A stretch of 64,000 bases of DNA, taken from contig NZ_CP042831.1 in the NCBI RefSeq assembly GCF_008000935.1, forward strand, positions 3,921,856 through 3,985,855, written 5' to 3'. The position numbers and the translations under genes were made by a program. How positions within the stretch are numbered: position 1 is the first letter of the stretch; each line of letters begins with the position of its first letter. Below the pieces are notes generated by a model, which did no database searches, was not told the origin of the DNA, and was given only the letters and a program-made list of their open reading frames with translations. This DNA comes from Flavobacterium alkalisoli. GTDB lineage: Bacteria > Bacteroidota > Bacteroidia > Flavobacteriales > Flavobacteriaceae. Positions 1 through 9,209 of this stretch are shown in pieces.

Positions 1-251
1 GTTCTACAGTAAGATCAAGAGGTAACAACACCAGCGACAGAAGTTCTTACTCTAACTCATCAAGAGCTACCAGAAGCAGCAGTAACAGAGAATATACTCC
101 TTCAAGCAATACAAGAAGTAATAATAATTATACTCCTTCAAGAAGCAGCTCATCACCAAGCAGGTCTTACAGTCCTTCTCCTTCAAGAAGCTCAGGCGGC
201 GGATTTGGCGGCGGTAGATCCGGTGGCGGCGGCGGTGGAAGAAGAGGATAA
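1..251 (+). CDS. C-terminal part of a Ser/Arg/Asn/Gly-rich protein (5' end outside window)
   Basis: An open frame enters from the left edge (first full codon at position 3) and stops at TAA 249-251. The visible 82 residues are low complexity: serine, arginine and asparagine with repeated YTPS and SPSRS blocks, then a glycine-rich run ending in GRRG. There is no recognisable domain. Such tails are common in secreted or envelope-associated hypothetical proteins of Flavobacteria located before a FadL-like porin gene. The repeated codons argue for slippage-prone expansion. The function cannot be told from this fragment; only coding status and direction are supported. Confidence 0.7.
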   Translation, partial: STVRSRGNNTSDRSSYSNSSRATRSSSNREYTPSSNTRSNNNYTPSRSSSSPSRSYSPSPSRSSGGGFGGGRSGGGGGGRRG

Positions 252-265
252 TTAACCAATAATAC

Positions 266-304
266 GGCTCCATGCTATTTGACAAAACAGTATGGAGCTT
301 TTCA
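266..304 (+). terminator. Rho-independent terminator after the partial gene
   Basis: GGCTCCAT (266-273) pairs with ATGGAGCT (292-299), followed by TTTT. It lies between the stop at 251 and the start at 318. Confidence 0.5.
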
Positions 305-317
305 AAATCAATTGACT

Positions 318-1814
318 ATGAAAAAATATCTATTCCTTGCTGCTTTTTCATTAACTGCAGCAGCTTTACACGCTCAGCAGGACCTAAATACTCCTGAAGA
401 TGCTGTAAGATATGCAACCGGCAACCTTACAGGTACTGCACGTTTCCGCGCATTAAGCGGTGCTTTTGGAGCACTGGGCGGCGATCTTTCTGCCATTAAT
501 GTAAACCCGGCAGGTTCGGCAGTTTTCAATTACAATGCAGGTACAGTTTCGTTAACGAGTTTTAATATCACTAACGAATCCAATTACTTTGGCACAAACA
601 CAAAAAAGAACGATAATTCAATAGAATTAAACCAGCTTGGTGCTGTTTTTGTTTTTAACAACTCCAATGAAAATGCTACTCTTAAAAAGTTTGCCATAGC
701 ATTTAACTATGAAAATACAGATAATTTTGACAACAGTATTTTCTCTGCAGGCTATAACCCAAACAACTCTATAGACAGGTATTTTCTGCGATATGCTAAC
801 GGCATAGGTAATGAAGGAGGAATTCCGCTAAGCGCACTTAACAACGCTTACTATGAAGACCTGAACTTTATAGACCAGCAGGCTTACTTAGGCTACAATG
901 GTTACATGTTTAACCCCGATGTAAATACTCCGGACAATACTACTTATTCCAGCAATGTTCCCGCAGGACCCTACTATAACGAAAACAGTGTTTCTACAAG
1001 GGGATATAACGGCAAGGTGGCCATTAACTTTGCAGGACAGTTTTCTAACTGGCTTTATCTTGGGGCTAACCTAAATGCACATTTTACCGATTATATTAAA
1101 ACCTATAGTGTTTACGAAGACTATCAGGATCCAACTACAGGCTTAGAAGCCGTTCGTTTCAATAACGAAAGATACACATATGGAGGAGGCTTCTCTTTTA
1201 ACCTTGGTGCTATTGCAAAAGTTACCGAAGCTTTCCGTTTAGGACTTGCTTATGAGTCACCTACATGGTACAGGCTTCAGGATGAAATCACACAAAACAT
1301 AATTGTTCAAAACAATGGCAGCCGCGTTGTTACCGACCCGGGAATGACTTTTATTATGGACGATTACGGACTTAAAACACCTGGTAAATATACCGGAAGC
1401 TTAGCTTATATTTTTGGGCAGTCGGGACTTATAAGTATCGATTACTCACTTAAAGACTATAGCAATACCAAGTTTACAAGCAGGGGTTACGACATGATTA
1501 ACGACCAGCTTGGAAGCACTCTGGATTTAGCAAGTGAATTCCGTGCTGGTATTGAATACCGTATTAAAAGTGTAAGTATTAGAGGTGGTTACCGCTTTGA
1601 GCAAAGTCCTTATAAAAATGGTTATACAATGGGCGACCTTACCGGATACTCGGGAGGTTTAGGCTTTAACTTCAGGGGATCAAGATTAGACCTGACCTAC
1701 TCTTACTTTAACAGAAAATCGGATGCGCCTTTATTAACCGCAGCATTAACCGATTCTGCAAGAATAAACAGCTGCAACAATAATGTTACTGTTTCATATT
1801 CTATGGATCTGTAA
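318..1814 (+). CDS. FadL/OmpP1-like outer-membrane transport protein
   Basis: Predicted outer-membrane beta-barrel of the OMPP1/FadL/TodX superfamily, often called 'hemin receptor' or 'outer membrane protein transport protein' in Flavobacteria (498 aa). The start is placed at ATG 318 because it begins a clean signal peptide (MKKYLFLAAF... ending ALHAQ); an in-frame TTG upstream would put 13 unsuited residues before it. After the signal peptide comes the family hallmark ALSGAFGALGGDLSAINVNPAG, a FadL-type N-terminal hatch sequence, then alternating hydrophobic strands and a C-terminal strand ending SMDL. Family members move hydrophobic compounds such as fatty acids across the outer membrane; the substrate here is unknown. 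It is monocistronic, with terminators on both sides. Confidence 0.85.
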   Translation: MKKYLFLAAFSLTAAALHAQQDLNTPEDAVRYATGNLTGTARFRALSGAFGALGGDLSAINVNPAGSAVFNYNAGTVSLTSFNITNESNYFGTNTKKNDNSIELNQLGAVFVFNNSNENATLKKFAIAFNYENTDNFDNSIFSAGYNPNNSIDRYFLRYANGIGNEGGIPLSALNNAYYEDLNFIDQQAYLGYNGYMFNPDVNTPDNTTYSSNVPAGPYYNENSVSTRGYNGKVAINFAGQFSNWLYLGANLNAHFTDYIKTYSVYEDYQDPTTGLEAVRFNNERYTYGGGFSFNLGAIAKVTEAFRLGLAYESPTWYRLQDEITQNIIVQNNGSRVVTDPGMTFIMDDYGLKTPGKYTGSLAYIFGQSGLISIDYSLKDYSNTKFTSRGYDMINDQLGSTLDLASEFRAGIEYRIKSVSIRGGYRFEQSPYKNGYTMGDLTGYSGGLGFNFRGSRLDLTYSYFNRKSDAPLLTAALTDSARINSCNNNVTVSYSMDL

Positions 1815-1840
1815 ATTTTCATCTTACATAGTTACTTTAA

Positions 1841-1876
1841 AAACCGCCCCTACAAAAGAGAGGCGGTTTTTATTTT
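1841..1876 (+). terminator. Rho-independent terminator of the FadL-like gene
   Basis: AAACCGCC (1841-1848) pairs with GGCGGTTT (1862-1869) and is followed by TTATTTTAT. Confidence 0.8.
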
Positions 1877-1933
1877 ATAGACCTTTCCACATAAATTTTA
1901 ACGCTATATACTCCTGTTTATCAATAAAAAGCG

Positions 1934-1941
1934 TAATTTTG
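1934..1941 (+). promoter_or_regulatory. Bacteroidota -7 promoter element of rimO
   Basis: TAATTTTG fits the TAnnTTTG element used by the primary sigma factor of Bacteroidota. It lies 19 nt before the rimO ATG. Confidence 0.5.
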
Positions 1942-1960
1942 CACTCCAATTTTCAAGTAC

Positions 1961-3289
1961 ATGAGAACCAAATCGTTAAAGAAAAATAAAATCAACGTAG
2001 TAACACTTGGGTGTTCTAAAAATGTTTATGACAGCGAAGTGCTTATGGGCCAGCTTAGAGCCAGTGGTAAAGATGTTACCCACGAAGCACCTGCACATGA
2101 GGAAGGAAACATTATTGTTATAAACACTTGTGGTTTTATTGATAATGCAAAGGAAGAATCGGTTAACATGATCCTTAATTATGTTGACAAGAAAGAACAG
2201 GGACTGGTAGACAAAGTATTTGTTACCGGATGCCTTTCTGAACGATACAAACCGGATTTGGTTAAGGAAATACCTGATGTAGACCAGTATTTTGGCACTA
2301 CAGAGCTTCCGTTACTTTTAAAGGCACTTGGAGCCGATTATAAGCATGAGCTTTTAGGGGAGCGTTTAACAACTACTCCTAAAAACTACGCTTACCTTAA
2401 AATTGCTGAAGGATGCGACCGTCCGTGCAGTTTTTGTGCTATCCCGTTAATGAGGGGTAAACACGTTTCCCAACCGATAGAAAAACTGGTTAAGGAAGCC
2501 GAAGGCCTTGCAAGAAACGGAGTTAAGGAACTTATACTTATTGCTCAGGATCTTACTTACTACGGTCTTGACCTTTATAAAAAACGTAATCTTGCCGAAC
2601 TACTTGAAAACCTTGTAAAAGTTGAAGGTATAGAATGGATAAGGTTACACTACGCTTTCCCTACAGGATTCCCGATGGATGTGCTTGAACTAATGAAGCG
2701 TGAGCCTAAAATATGTAATTACATAGATATTCCGCTACAGCACATAAGTGATAATGTACTTAAGTCTATGCGCCGTGGTACTACTTATGAAAAAACAACC
2801 AAACTATTAAAAGAGTTTAGGGAAACCGTGCCGGGAATGGCTATCAGAACCACCCTTATTGTAGGTTATCCGGGAGAGACCGAAGAGGATTTCCAGATAC
2901 TTAAAAACTGGGTAGAGGAAATGCGTTTTGAGCGTCTTGGATGCTTTACCTACTCTCACGAAGAGAATACTCATGCCTACCTTCTTGAGGATGACGTACC
3001 TGCTGAAGTAAAACAACAGCGCGCTAACGAAATAATGGAAATACAGTCGCAAATTTCATGGGATCTTAACCAGGAAAAGATAGGGCAGGTTTACCGTTGT
3101 ATCATCGACCGTAAAGAAGGGAACCACTTTGTGGCAAGAACTGAATTCGACAGTCCTGATGTGGATAACGAAGTACTCATTGATGCTTCTTTAACTTACC
3201 TTAAAACAGGAGAGTTTACAGATATTAAGATTACTGATGCCACCGAGTTTGACCTGTATGGTGTACCGGCAAACATGGCCACAGAATAA
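1961..3289 (+). CDS. rimO: Ribosomal protein S12 methylthiotransferase RimO
   Basis: Radical SAM methylthiotransferase that methylthiolates the conserved Asp of ribosomal protein S12 (442 aa, the usual length). The order is an N-terminal UPF0004 domain starting VVTLGCSKNVYDSE (C18) with further conserved cysteines in INTCGFI and VTGCLSER, then the radical SAM motif CDRPCSFC (C152, C156, C159), then a C-terminal TRAM domain. The sequence SKNxxDSE and the S12-type TRAM separate it from MiaB. The ATG at 1961 has a -7 element just upstream. It is monocistronic and followed by a strong terminator. Confidence 0.97.
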   Translation: MRTKSLKKNKINVVTLGCSKNVYDSEVLMGQLRASGKDVTHEAPAHEEGNIIVINTCGFIDNAKEESVNMILNYVDKKEQGLVDKVFVTGCLSERYKPDLVKEIPDVDQYFGTTELPLLLKALGADYKHELLGERLTTTPKNYAYLKIAEGCDRPCSFCAIPLMRGKHVSQPIEKLVKEAEGLARNGVKELILIAQDLTYYGLDLYKKRNLAELLENLVKVEGIEWIRLHYAFPTGFPMDVLELMKREPKICNYIDIPLQHISDNVLKSMRRGTTYEKTTKLLKEFRETVPGMAIRTTLIVGYPGETEEDFQILKNWVEEMRFERLGCFTYSHEENTHAYLLEDDVPAEVKQQRANEIMEIQSQISWDLNQEKIGQVYRCIIDRKEGNHFVARTEFDSPDVDNEVLIDASLTYLKTGEFTDIKITDATEFDLYGVPANMATE

Positions 3290-3294
3290 TACCT

Positions 3295-3330
3295 AAAAGC
3301 TAAAGTTGATGAACTTTAGCTTTTTTGTTT
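3295..3330 (+). terminator. Rho-independent terminator of rimO
   Basis: AAAAGCTAAAGTT (3295-3307) pairs with AACTTTAGCTTTT (3312-3324) around a GATG loop; T-rich tail. Confidence 0.85.
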
Positions 3331-3370
3331 AAAAATCATTAAGTTTGACCTTATTATAAAGTATTGCATC

Positions 3371-3817
3371 ATGAAATATTTTAAACTTTTGGCTATTACC
3401 TTTCTTCTTTTTACCGGACACGAAGCTATGGCTCAGTATGGTTACGGTTACGATCCTTATTACAACTCCGGTTACAGACCGGGTGTTGACCGAAGAATAG
3501 ACACTCAGAGAAGGGCTCCTGATACACATAAGAAAAAAGATGAAAAGCCTAAAGACCTTTCGGAAGTAATGTCTGAATACCTTGCTAAAGAACTTAAGCT
3601 GGATGATTTTCAAAAAGCTGCTGTTAAGGTAATTTATGACGATCACAAAGACCAGATACTTGAACTGTCTAATAACGAAAGTGATACCCGCCAGGTTTTA
3701 AAAGATAAATTCAATGCGATAAGTGAGGAGATTGATAAAAAAATCCTTCCGTTATTATCTGAAGATCAGAAAAAATCATATCAGAAAATTATCGACGACA
3801 GAAATAAGCAAAAGTAA
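3371..3817 (+). CDS. Small exported protein, Spy/CpxP-like helical type (hypothetical)
   Basis: 148 aa with a clear signal peptide (MKYFKLLAITFLLF...AMAQ), then a Tyr/Gly/Pro-rich linker (about residues 22-45), a charged KKKDEKPK segment and a helical C-terminal half with LSEDQKKSYQ. The helical part, with repeated 'L..DQ..' patterns, resembles the metal-/stress-responsive Spy/CpxP-like periplasmic proteins often seen in Bacteroidota, but LTxxQ motifs are not convincing. The function is unknown; export is well supported. It lies convergent with the radical SAM gene, 6 bp apart. Confidence 0.7.
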   Translation: MKYFKLLAITFLLFTGHEAMAQYGYGYDPYYNSGYRPGVDRRIDTQRRAPDTHKKKDEKPKDLSEVMSEYLAKELKLDDFQKAAVKVIYDDHKDQILELSNNESDTRQVLKDKFNAISEEIDKKILPLLSEDQKKSYQKIIDDRNKQK

Positions 3818-3823
3818 TTACAG

Positions 3824-6025
3824 TTACAATATAAGCAACCCGTATTCGCGTAAAGTGTTTACGGGTTTACTATACCAAAACAGTTCAAAATCTTCCAGCC
3901 CTGCATCTTCGTAGTTTTGCTTTACCTGCTGGAATCCTGTTACCTTATTATCCGGAGTCACTGCTATTTGCTGTAATAATATAACCAACCATTCGCCCTG
4001 TTCTTTATTAACCTGAATGGTATAACTCTCCTTTTTATCGTGAAAAGTAAATGCGGCCAACTCAAAAGTGTGGCCTTTTTTGTTTTTTGTAAAGTAGGAT
4101 ACCGTTGGCTTCCCTCCTATCCATACTACTTTTGCGGTAGGCTTAACCGTAAAACTATCTTCCTCATGCAGTACGTTATAAATATAATCGTGTTGCACTT
4201 TAGTACGCGGTACCTTAAACTCAAACCAATCCTGTAACGGATAGTCAAAGCAAATACCGTGCATGTAGTTAAAGAGAGACTTTTTAAGTCCGTAACTGAA
4301 TTTATCGTGGTTAGTACCTGTTTTATCTATATGTACAATGTCGTTATTGGCAAAAGAACCTATGGCTTCAGTTTCCTTTAATACACCAAACTTTTCAGGA
4401 TACATTCCTACAGGGCTATGGGCTGTCATAGCAAACTGGTGCCAAAACCCCGACTGTAGTATTCCCAGTTCAAACATTTGCCTAACCATCTCAAGCGAAT
4501 CTACAGTTTCTTGTGCTGTTTGCGTTGGAAAACCATACATAAGGTAAGCATGCACCATAATACCGGCTTCGGTAAAATTGCGGGTTACCCTTGCTACCTG
4601 AGCCACCGTTACCCCTTTTTGTATCAGTTCCAATAACCTGTCGGAAGCCACTTCAAGTCCGCCTGAAACCGCTATACAACCGGATGCTTTTAGCAATCGG
4701 CATAAATCGGCCGTAAAGCTTTTTTCAAAACGTATGTTAGTCCACCAGGTTACTGCCAGTTTCCTTCGGATAATCTCTAAAGCCACTTCACGCATTAAGG
4801 CAGGAGGTGCAGCCTCATCCACAAAATGGAAACCGTTTTGCCCTGTTTGTGCTACAAGCTCTTCCATTCTGTCTACCAAAAGCTTTGCGGCAACAGGCTC
4901 ATAAATTTTTATGTAATCTAATGATATATCACAAAAAGTACACTTACCCCAATAACAACCGTGAGCCATGGTCAGTTTATTCCACCTTCCGTCACTCCAC
5001 ATGCGGTGCATAGGGTTTACAATCTCTATAACCGAAATATAGTCGTCAAGCAGTAAATCAGAATAATCGGGAGTACCTACCTCACTCTGTTTATAATCCC
5101 TGCAGGCCGAATTATCAATATAAGTTACCTTTCCGTCTACCAGTGCAAAAGTGCGCTTAAGTTCATTCAGACTTCTTTTATCTTCAAGATATTCTACAAG
5201 GCATTCTACCGGAGCTTCCCCGTCATCCAGCGTAATAAAATCGAAAAACTCCATTACACGTCCATCCGAAAGCGAACGCAACTCGGTATTCGGGAACCCG
5301 CCTCCCATACTGATTTTTACATCAGGAAATATCTTTTTAATGTACTGTGCACTCCTGAAAGCTGCATATAAATTGCCGGGGAACGGTACCGAAAAACCAA
5401 CAAGCACAGGATTAACTTCCCTCATCCTTTCATGAAGGATATCAATCAGTAGCTCATCAATATAAGTATAGGGCTGTTGCAGGCTTTCATACAATTCATC
5501 AAACGAATTTGCAGAGCGCCCTAACCTTTCGGCATAACGGCTAAACCCAAAATGCGGGTCGATGCAGTCTACAATAAGGTCGGATATATCTTCAAGATAT
5601 AGCGTAGCCAAATGCTTCGCCTTATCCTGAGTTCCCATACTGCCAAATGCCCAGTCCAATTCTTCAAGCTGTGCAAAACGTGATGCCTCGGGTAAAAAAT
5701 CTTCCTGACATATCAGGTGCGACAGCGTAGGGTTCTTACCCTGCAGGAACAGCATTACGGCATCTATGGTTTTAAGGTATTCCTCCTTAAGAGCTATAAT
5801 ACGTTCTGAATTCGGGCTTAGGTTTTCAGCATTTTGTTCTATGCGGTTAAACAAATCGGTAAGCCCCTGTTTTGAGAAAAGCTTTAAAATTACCTCTATA
5901 CCCAAATCGGCCTGAAAACAGGATATACCTTTAGTATTAAGGAATCCCTTAAGATATGCCGTTGCCGGATAAGGCGTATTTAACTGGGTAAAAGGCGGTG
6001 TTATTAAAAATACTTTAGTACTCAA
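3824..6025 (-). CDS. B12-binding-type radical SAM protein
   Basis: 733 aa. The N-terminal half (from STKVFLITPPFTQLNTPYPA) looks like a cobalamin-binding domain of class B radical SAM enzymes. The motif GFSVPFPGN and the following KISMGGGFPN fit the Rossmann-like B12 fold, although no DxHxxG is seen. The radical SAM centre is in AHGCYWGKCTFCD, with cysteines spaced C-x4-C-x2-C rather than the classic C-x3-C-x2-C; this GCxWGxCxFC form is known in some families. The C-terminal approx. 200 residues are an accessory domain. No precursor peptide or maturation partner is next to it, so the substrate is unknown. It appears monocistronic. Confidence 0.85.
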   Translation of the reverse strand: MSTKVFLITPPFTQLNTPYPATAYLKGFLNTKGISCFQADLGIEVILKLFSKQGLTDLFNRIEQNAENLSPNSERIIALKEEYLKTIDAVMLFLQGKNPTLSHLICQEDFLPEASRFAQLEELDWAFGSMGTQDKAKHLATLYLEDISDLIVDCIDPHFGFSRYAERLGRSANSFDELYESLQQPYTYIDELLIDILHERMREVNPVLVGFSVPFPGNLYAAFRSAQYIKKIFPDVKISMGGGFPNTELRSLSDGRVMEFFDFITLDDGEAPVECLVEYLEDKRSLNELKRTFALVDGKVTYIDNSACRDYKQSEVGTPDYSDLLLDDYISVIEIVNPMHRMWSDGRWNKLTMAHGCYWGKCTFCDISLDYIKIYEPVAAKLLVDRMEELVAQTGQNGFHFVDEAAPPALMREVALEIIRRKLAVTWWTNIRFEKSFTADLCRLLKASGCIAVSGGLEVASDRLLELIQKGVTVAQVARVTRNFTEAGIMVHAYLMYGFPTQTAQETVDSLEMVRQMFELGILQSGFWHQFAMTAHSPVGMYPEKFGVLKETEAIGSFANNDIVHIDKTGTNHDKFSYGLKKSLFNYMHGICFDYPLQDWFEFKVPRTKVQHDYIYNVLHEEDSFTVKPTAKVVWIGGKPTVSYFTKNKKGHTFELAAFTFHDKKESYTIQVNKEQGEWLVILLQQIAVTPDNKVTGFQQVKQNYEDAGLEDFELFWYSKPVNTLREYGLLIL

Positions 6026-6142
6026 AACAGTAATGGTTTAGCCTGCTAAAATAGTCGATATTTTTGGGATTTTACAAACATCACTCATATAGAAATATGC
6101 ATTCATTTTTTCGCTAACTTTACAGGAAAATAATTTACTACA

Positions 6143-7732
6143 ATGCCGTCAGACTGTATCAGCTTTCAAAGTTCAGGATATTTTACCCCACTAATAACCG
6201 ATTACCTAAACCAAAAAGAAAACCTGAAGCCGTTATACAACCGCTTCCCTACCCTGGAAAACTTTAAGCAGCAGGCACTTGAAAAACAGCACAACTACAA
6301 TAGTGATTTCCGTAATGTTTTAGTAAATGCCCTGCAACAGCAGTATGTCGGATTCAACATATCTAACAGTACAAAGCAAAACATTGAGCTACTTAATAAA
6401 GACAATACCTTTACCATAACCACAGGCCATCAGTTAAACCTGTTTACGGGCCCGCTTTACTTTTTGTATAAAATCGTGAGCACCATAAACCTTAGCAGGC
6501 AATTGACTGAAACCTATCCCGAATACAATTTTGTTCCGGTTTACTGGATGGCTACCGAAGATCATGACTTCGACGAGATTAACTACTTTAACTTTAAGGA
6601 AAAGAAAATAAGCTGGAACAGGGAAAGTTCAGGCCCTGTAGGTCGATTATCCACTCTTGGACTGGAAGCGGTACTTGAGGTTTTTGAAAAAGAACTTGGC
6701 CCCGGAAACAATGCAGCATGGCTAAAAGAGCTGTTTAGGGAAACCTACATAAAACACAGTAACCTTACCGATGCCACCCGATATCTGGCTAACAGACTTT
6801 TTGGCGACACAGGACTGGTAATAGTAGACGGAGACAGCTCAAGTCTTAAAAAACTGTTTACTCCTCATGTTAAGGAAGAGCTTTTACACCAGACATCGCA
6901 TACTAAAGTTGCCGAAACAGCACACTTATTAAAAGACTACAATATACAGGTTAACCCAAGGGAAATAAACCTGTTTTATATAGAAGACAACATAAGGGAA
7001 CGTATTATTTTACAGGACGGCACCTATTATGTAAACAATACCGAAATTAAATTTAGCGAGGCAGAAATACTGGCTTTACTGGAGTCGAATCCGGAAAAGT
7101 TTAGTCCTAATGTTATTATGCGTCCGCTTTATGAGGAGGTTATATTGCCTAACCTGTGCTATATAGGCGGAGGAGGTGAGTTGGCTTACTGGCTGGAGTT
7201 AAAAACCTATTTTGAGTCGGCGGGGGTTACCTTTCCTATATTACTGTTACGTAATTCGGTACTACTTACTACCCAAAAACAGGCCGACAAACTGGACAAG
7301 CTAAACCTTACGTGGGGCGATATATTTATGAAACAGCAGGAGCTTGTTACTAAAAAAACTCAGGAATTCTCGGAACTAGGCCTTGATTTTAGCGAACAGA
7401 AAAAGTTTTTAAAACAACAGTTTGCCAAGCTGTATGATATGGCTGCAAAAACTGACGCTACCTTTACCGGAGCCGTAAAGGCCCAAGAGCTTAAACAACT
7501 GAAAGGGCTTGAAAATCTGGAAAAGAAATTGCTTAGGGCAGAAAAGAAAAACCATGCCGACAAGCTGGAGCGTATAACAGAACTTCAAAATGAGCTTTTC
7601 CCGGGCAGAAGCCTGCAGGAACGCAAAGCCAACTTCTCACAATTCTATCTTGAATTTGACGGCAAGCTTACCGAAAAACTGTTTGCCGACTTAAAGCCTT
7701 TGGAGCAGGAGTTTAACATTGTGGTTTTGTAA
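6143..7732 (+). CDS. bshC: Bacillithiol biosynthesis cysteine-adding enzyme BshC
   Basis: 529 aa, matching BshC in length and in the signature ITTGHQLNLFTGPLYFLYK followed by PVYWMATEDHDFDEIN. BshC joins cysteine to glucosaminyl-malate, the last step of bacillithiol synthesis, making the main low-molecular-weight thiol of many Firmicutes and Bacteroidota. The N-terminal Rossmann-type core is followed by a coiled-coil segment (about residues 390-500, rich in K/E/L). bshA and bshB are not in this window. A TAACTTTA element (6115-6122) close to the -7 consensus lies 20 nt before the ATG. Confidence 0.95.
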   Translation: MPSDCISFQSSGYFTPLITDYLNQKENLKPLYNRFPTLENFKQQALEKQHNYNSDFRNVLVNALQQQYVGFNISNSTKQNIELLNKDNTFTITTGHQLNLFTGPLYFLYKIVSTINLSRQLTETYPEYNFVPVYWMATEDHDFDEINYFNFKEKKISWNRESSGPVGRLSTLGLEAVLEVFEKELGPGNNAAWLKELFRETYIKHSNLTDATRYLANRLFGDTGLVIVDGDSSSLKKLFTPHVKEELLHQTSHTKVAETAHLLKDYNIQVNPREINLFYIEDNIRERIILQDGTYYVNNTEIKFSEAEILALLESNPEKFSPNVIMRPLYEEVILPNLCYIGGGGELAYWLELKTYFESAGVTFPILLLRNSVLLTTQKQADKLDKLNLTWGDIFMKQQELVTKKTQEFSELGLDFSEQKKFLKQQFAKLYDMAAKTDATFTGAVKAQELKQLKGLENLEKKLLRAEKKNHADKLERITELQNELFPGRSLQERKANFSQFYLEFDGKLTEKLFADLKPLEQEFNIVVL

Positions 7733-7785
7733 AAAAGAATAAAAAAACATTAATAATTTATTAAAGTTATTAATGTAAAAACCAC

Positions 7786-7793
7786 TACTTTTG
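7786..7793 (+). promoter_or_regulatory. -7 promoter element of ndk
   Basis: TACTTTTG matches TAnnTTTG and lies 19 nt before the ndk ATG. Confidence 0.5.
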
Positions 7794-7812
7794 CAGCAAA
7801 TTTAAAAAGACT

Positions 7813-8232
7813 ATGGCAACAAACAGGACATTTACAATGATTAAGCCGGATGCTGTTGAAAAAGGACACATCGGTGGTATTTTATCTATGATAACTGAAG
7901 CTGGCTTCAGAATCGTTTCTCTAAAATTAACTCAACTTACTTTAGCTGATGCTCAGGCATTTTATGCCGTACACAAAGAAAGACCTTTCTTTGGTGAGCT
8001 TGTTGAGTTCATGACAAGAGGACCTATCGTAGCTGCTATCCTTGAGAAAGAAAATGCTGTTGAAGATTTCAGAGCTCTAATTGGTGCTACTAACCCTGCT
8101 GATGCTGCTGAAGGTACAATCCGTAAAAAATATGCTACATCTGTAGGTGAAAATGCGGTTCACGGTTCAGACAGCGATGAGAACGCTGCTATCGAGAGCA
8201 ACTTCCACTTTGCAGGAAGAGAGCAGTTCTAA
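7813..8232 (+). CDS. ndk: Nucleoside-diphosphate kinase
   Basis: 139 aa, the standard length. It transfers the gamma phosphate of ATP to NDPs through a phospho-histidine. The family features are visible: [11 protein letters not shown] at the N-terminus (K11), [15 protein letters not shown], and the active-site motif NAVHGSDS with the catalytic His at residue 117. Codon use is that of a highly expressed gene. It is monocistronic with its own promoter and terminator. Confidence 0.98.
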   Translation: MATNRTFTMIKPDAVEKGHIGGILSMITEAGFRIVSLKLTQLTLADAQAFYAVHKERPFFGELVEFMTRGPIVAAILEKENAVEDFRALIGATNPADAAEGTIRKKYATSVGENAVHGSDSDENAAIESNFHFAGREQF

Positions 8233-8255
8233 GAATATAATCCCGAACTGAAATA

Positions 8256-8288
8256 AAAAAGGCTGTCTATAAATAGACAGCCTTTTTC
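8256..8288 (+). terminator. Rho-independent terminator of ndk
   Basis: GGCTGTCTA (8261-8269) pairs with TAGACAGCC (8274-8282), flanked by A and T runs, so it could work in both directions. Confidence 0.9.
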
Positions 8289-8359
8289 CATTTCGACGAA
8301 TGGAGAAATCTCAAAATTTGACGTAGATTTCTCGACTACATTGCATTGCGCTCGAAATG
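8289..8359. repeat. Intergenic nested inverted repeat (flavobacterial type)
   Basis: CATTTCGA (8289-8296) pairs with TCGAAATG (8352-8359), and inside it GAGAAATCT (8303-8311) pairs with AGATTTCTC (8325-8333). It lies between ndk and the DciA-like gene. A degenerate element of the same design is at 29706-29758. Similar 'TTTCGA...GAGAAATC' dyads are scattered in Flavobacteria intergenic DNA. Confidence 0.6.
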
Positions 8360-8372
8360 AAAAAACATTTAT

Positions 8373-8669
8373 TTATCTTAAAACAACTTCCTTTACTACT
8401 TCCCTACCCAGTTCTTCATTAATCATCTTCACTATCTTTTCCTTTCCAAAACTTAGCTCTTCGCGCAAAACTGCCGAAGTCAGCGCCACATAAAGTGTAG
8501 TACCTTTCAGCATAATTTCACTGGTATAATTATTTACCCCGTTACCCATAAGATTTTTCCATGCATCACGCACATCAATCTTATCCATACCTTTTTGCAG
8601 GTTATTCTTCTGGATAATTTCTTTAAGCACATCACCTAGTGAACTGTGATCGTTTAACCGTTTTGCCAT
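8373..8669 (-). CDS. DUF721 (DciA-like) protein
   Basis: 98 aa belonging to DUF721, the family that contains the helicase-loader/operator DciA. The visible features are the N-terminal SLGDVLKEIIQKNNL helix, the conserved D-AWKNLMGNGVNNYTS segment and the LKGTTLYVALTSAVLREEL strand-helix. In bacteria lacking DnaC/DnaI, DciA helps load the replicative helicase; whether this short Bacteroidota form does so is inference. Its ATG overlaps the stop of the upstream lipoprotein gene by one base (TAATG), so the two are translationally coupled. Confidence 0.85.
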   Translation of the reverse strand: MAKRLNDHSSLGDVLKEIIQKNNLQKGMDKIDVRDAWKNLMGNGVNNYTSEIMLKGTTLYVALTSAVLREELSFGKEKIVKMINEELGREVVKEVVLR

Positions 8670-9088
8670 TATTTTATAGTAAAGGGTTCGGGTTTCTGGT
8701 AGTGGTATTCTATATCCTGCTCATTTTTCAAAACAAGGTTCTCATCGTCAAGCTCAATTATCTGCTCTTTCCATTTAGCATGATCGGTAGTATAATTTAT
8801 ATAAGTCTTTCCGTCTTCTTCACTTAATGCGATCTTTTCTGTCAGCTCATTGGTTCTGTATGTACCGTCTACCTGAGGCATTACCTTTTGACGGAAACCT
8901 TCTTTTCCTTTCAACTCAAAAAAATCTATCGTAGGATTAACCGTGTATTCTTTTTCTTGTCCATCAGGCATTATAACCTCTTTTATTTCCCAATATCCGT
9001 TAAGTTTATACAGATTAGCCTCTTCAATTTTTTGGGAACAGGAAACAGTTGCTAATGCCATTAGCAAAAAAAGGCATAGTTTTTTCAT
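8669..9088 (-). CDS. Lipocalin-like lipoprotein (hypothetical)
   Basis: 139 aa with a lipoprotein signal peptide (MKKLCLFLLMALATVSC, lipid-attached Cys at residue 17). The mature part begins LNGYWEIKEVIMPDGQ, a pattern typical of small lipocalin-like single-domain lipoproteins of Flavobacteria, and ends with alternating strands. The ligand is unknown. It forms a two-gene operon with the DUF721 gene. Confidence 0.8.
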   Translation of the reverse strand: MKKLCLFLLMALATVSCSQKIEEANLYKLNGYWEIKEVIMPDGQEKEYTVNPTIDFFELKGKEGFRQKVMPQVDGTYRTNELTEKIALSEEDGKTYINYTTDHAKWKEQIIELDDENLVLKNEQDIEYHYQKPEPFTIK

Positions 9089-9209
9089 GATATCTTTTTG
9101 TTTTGGTTAGCACAAATTTAATCATTTAAAAGTGTCCTCAAATGTTATAACGGTAGTTTAACGAAAACAAGTATTTAATATCTTTAGCATCAGCTAACAA
9201 AAAAATTAT

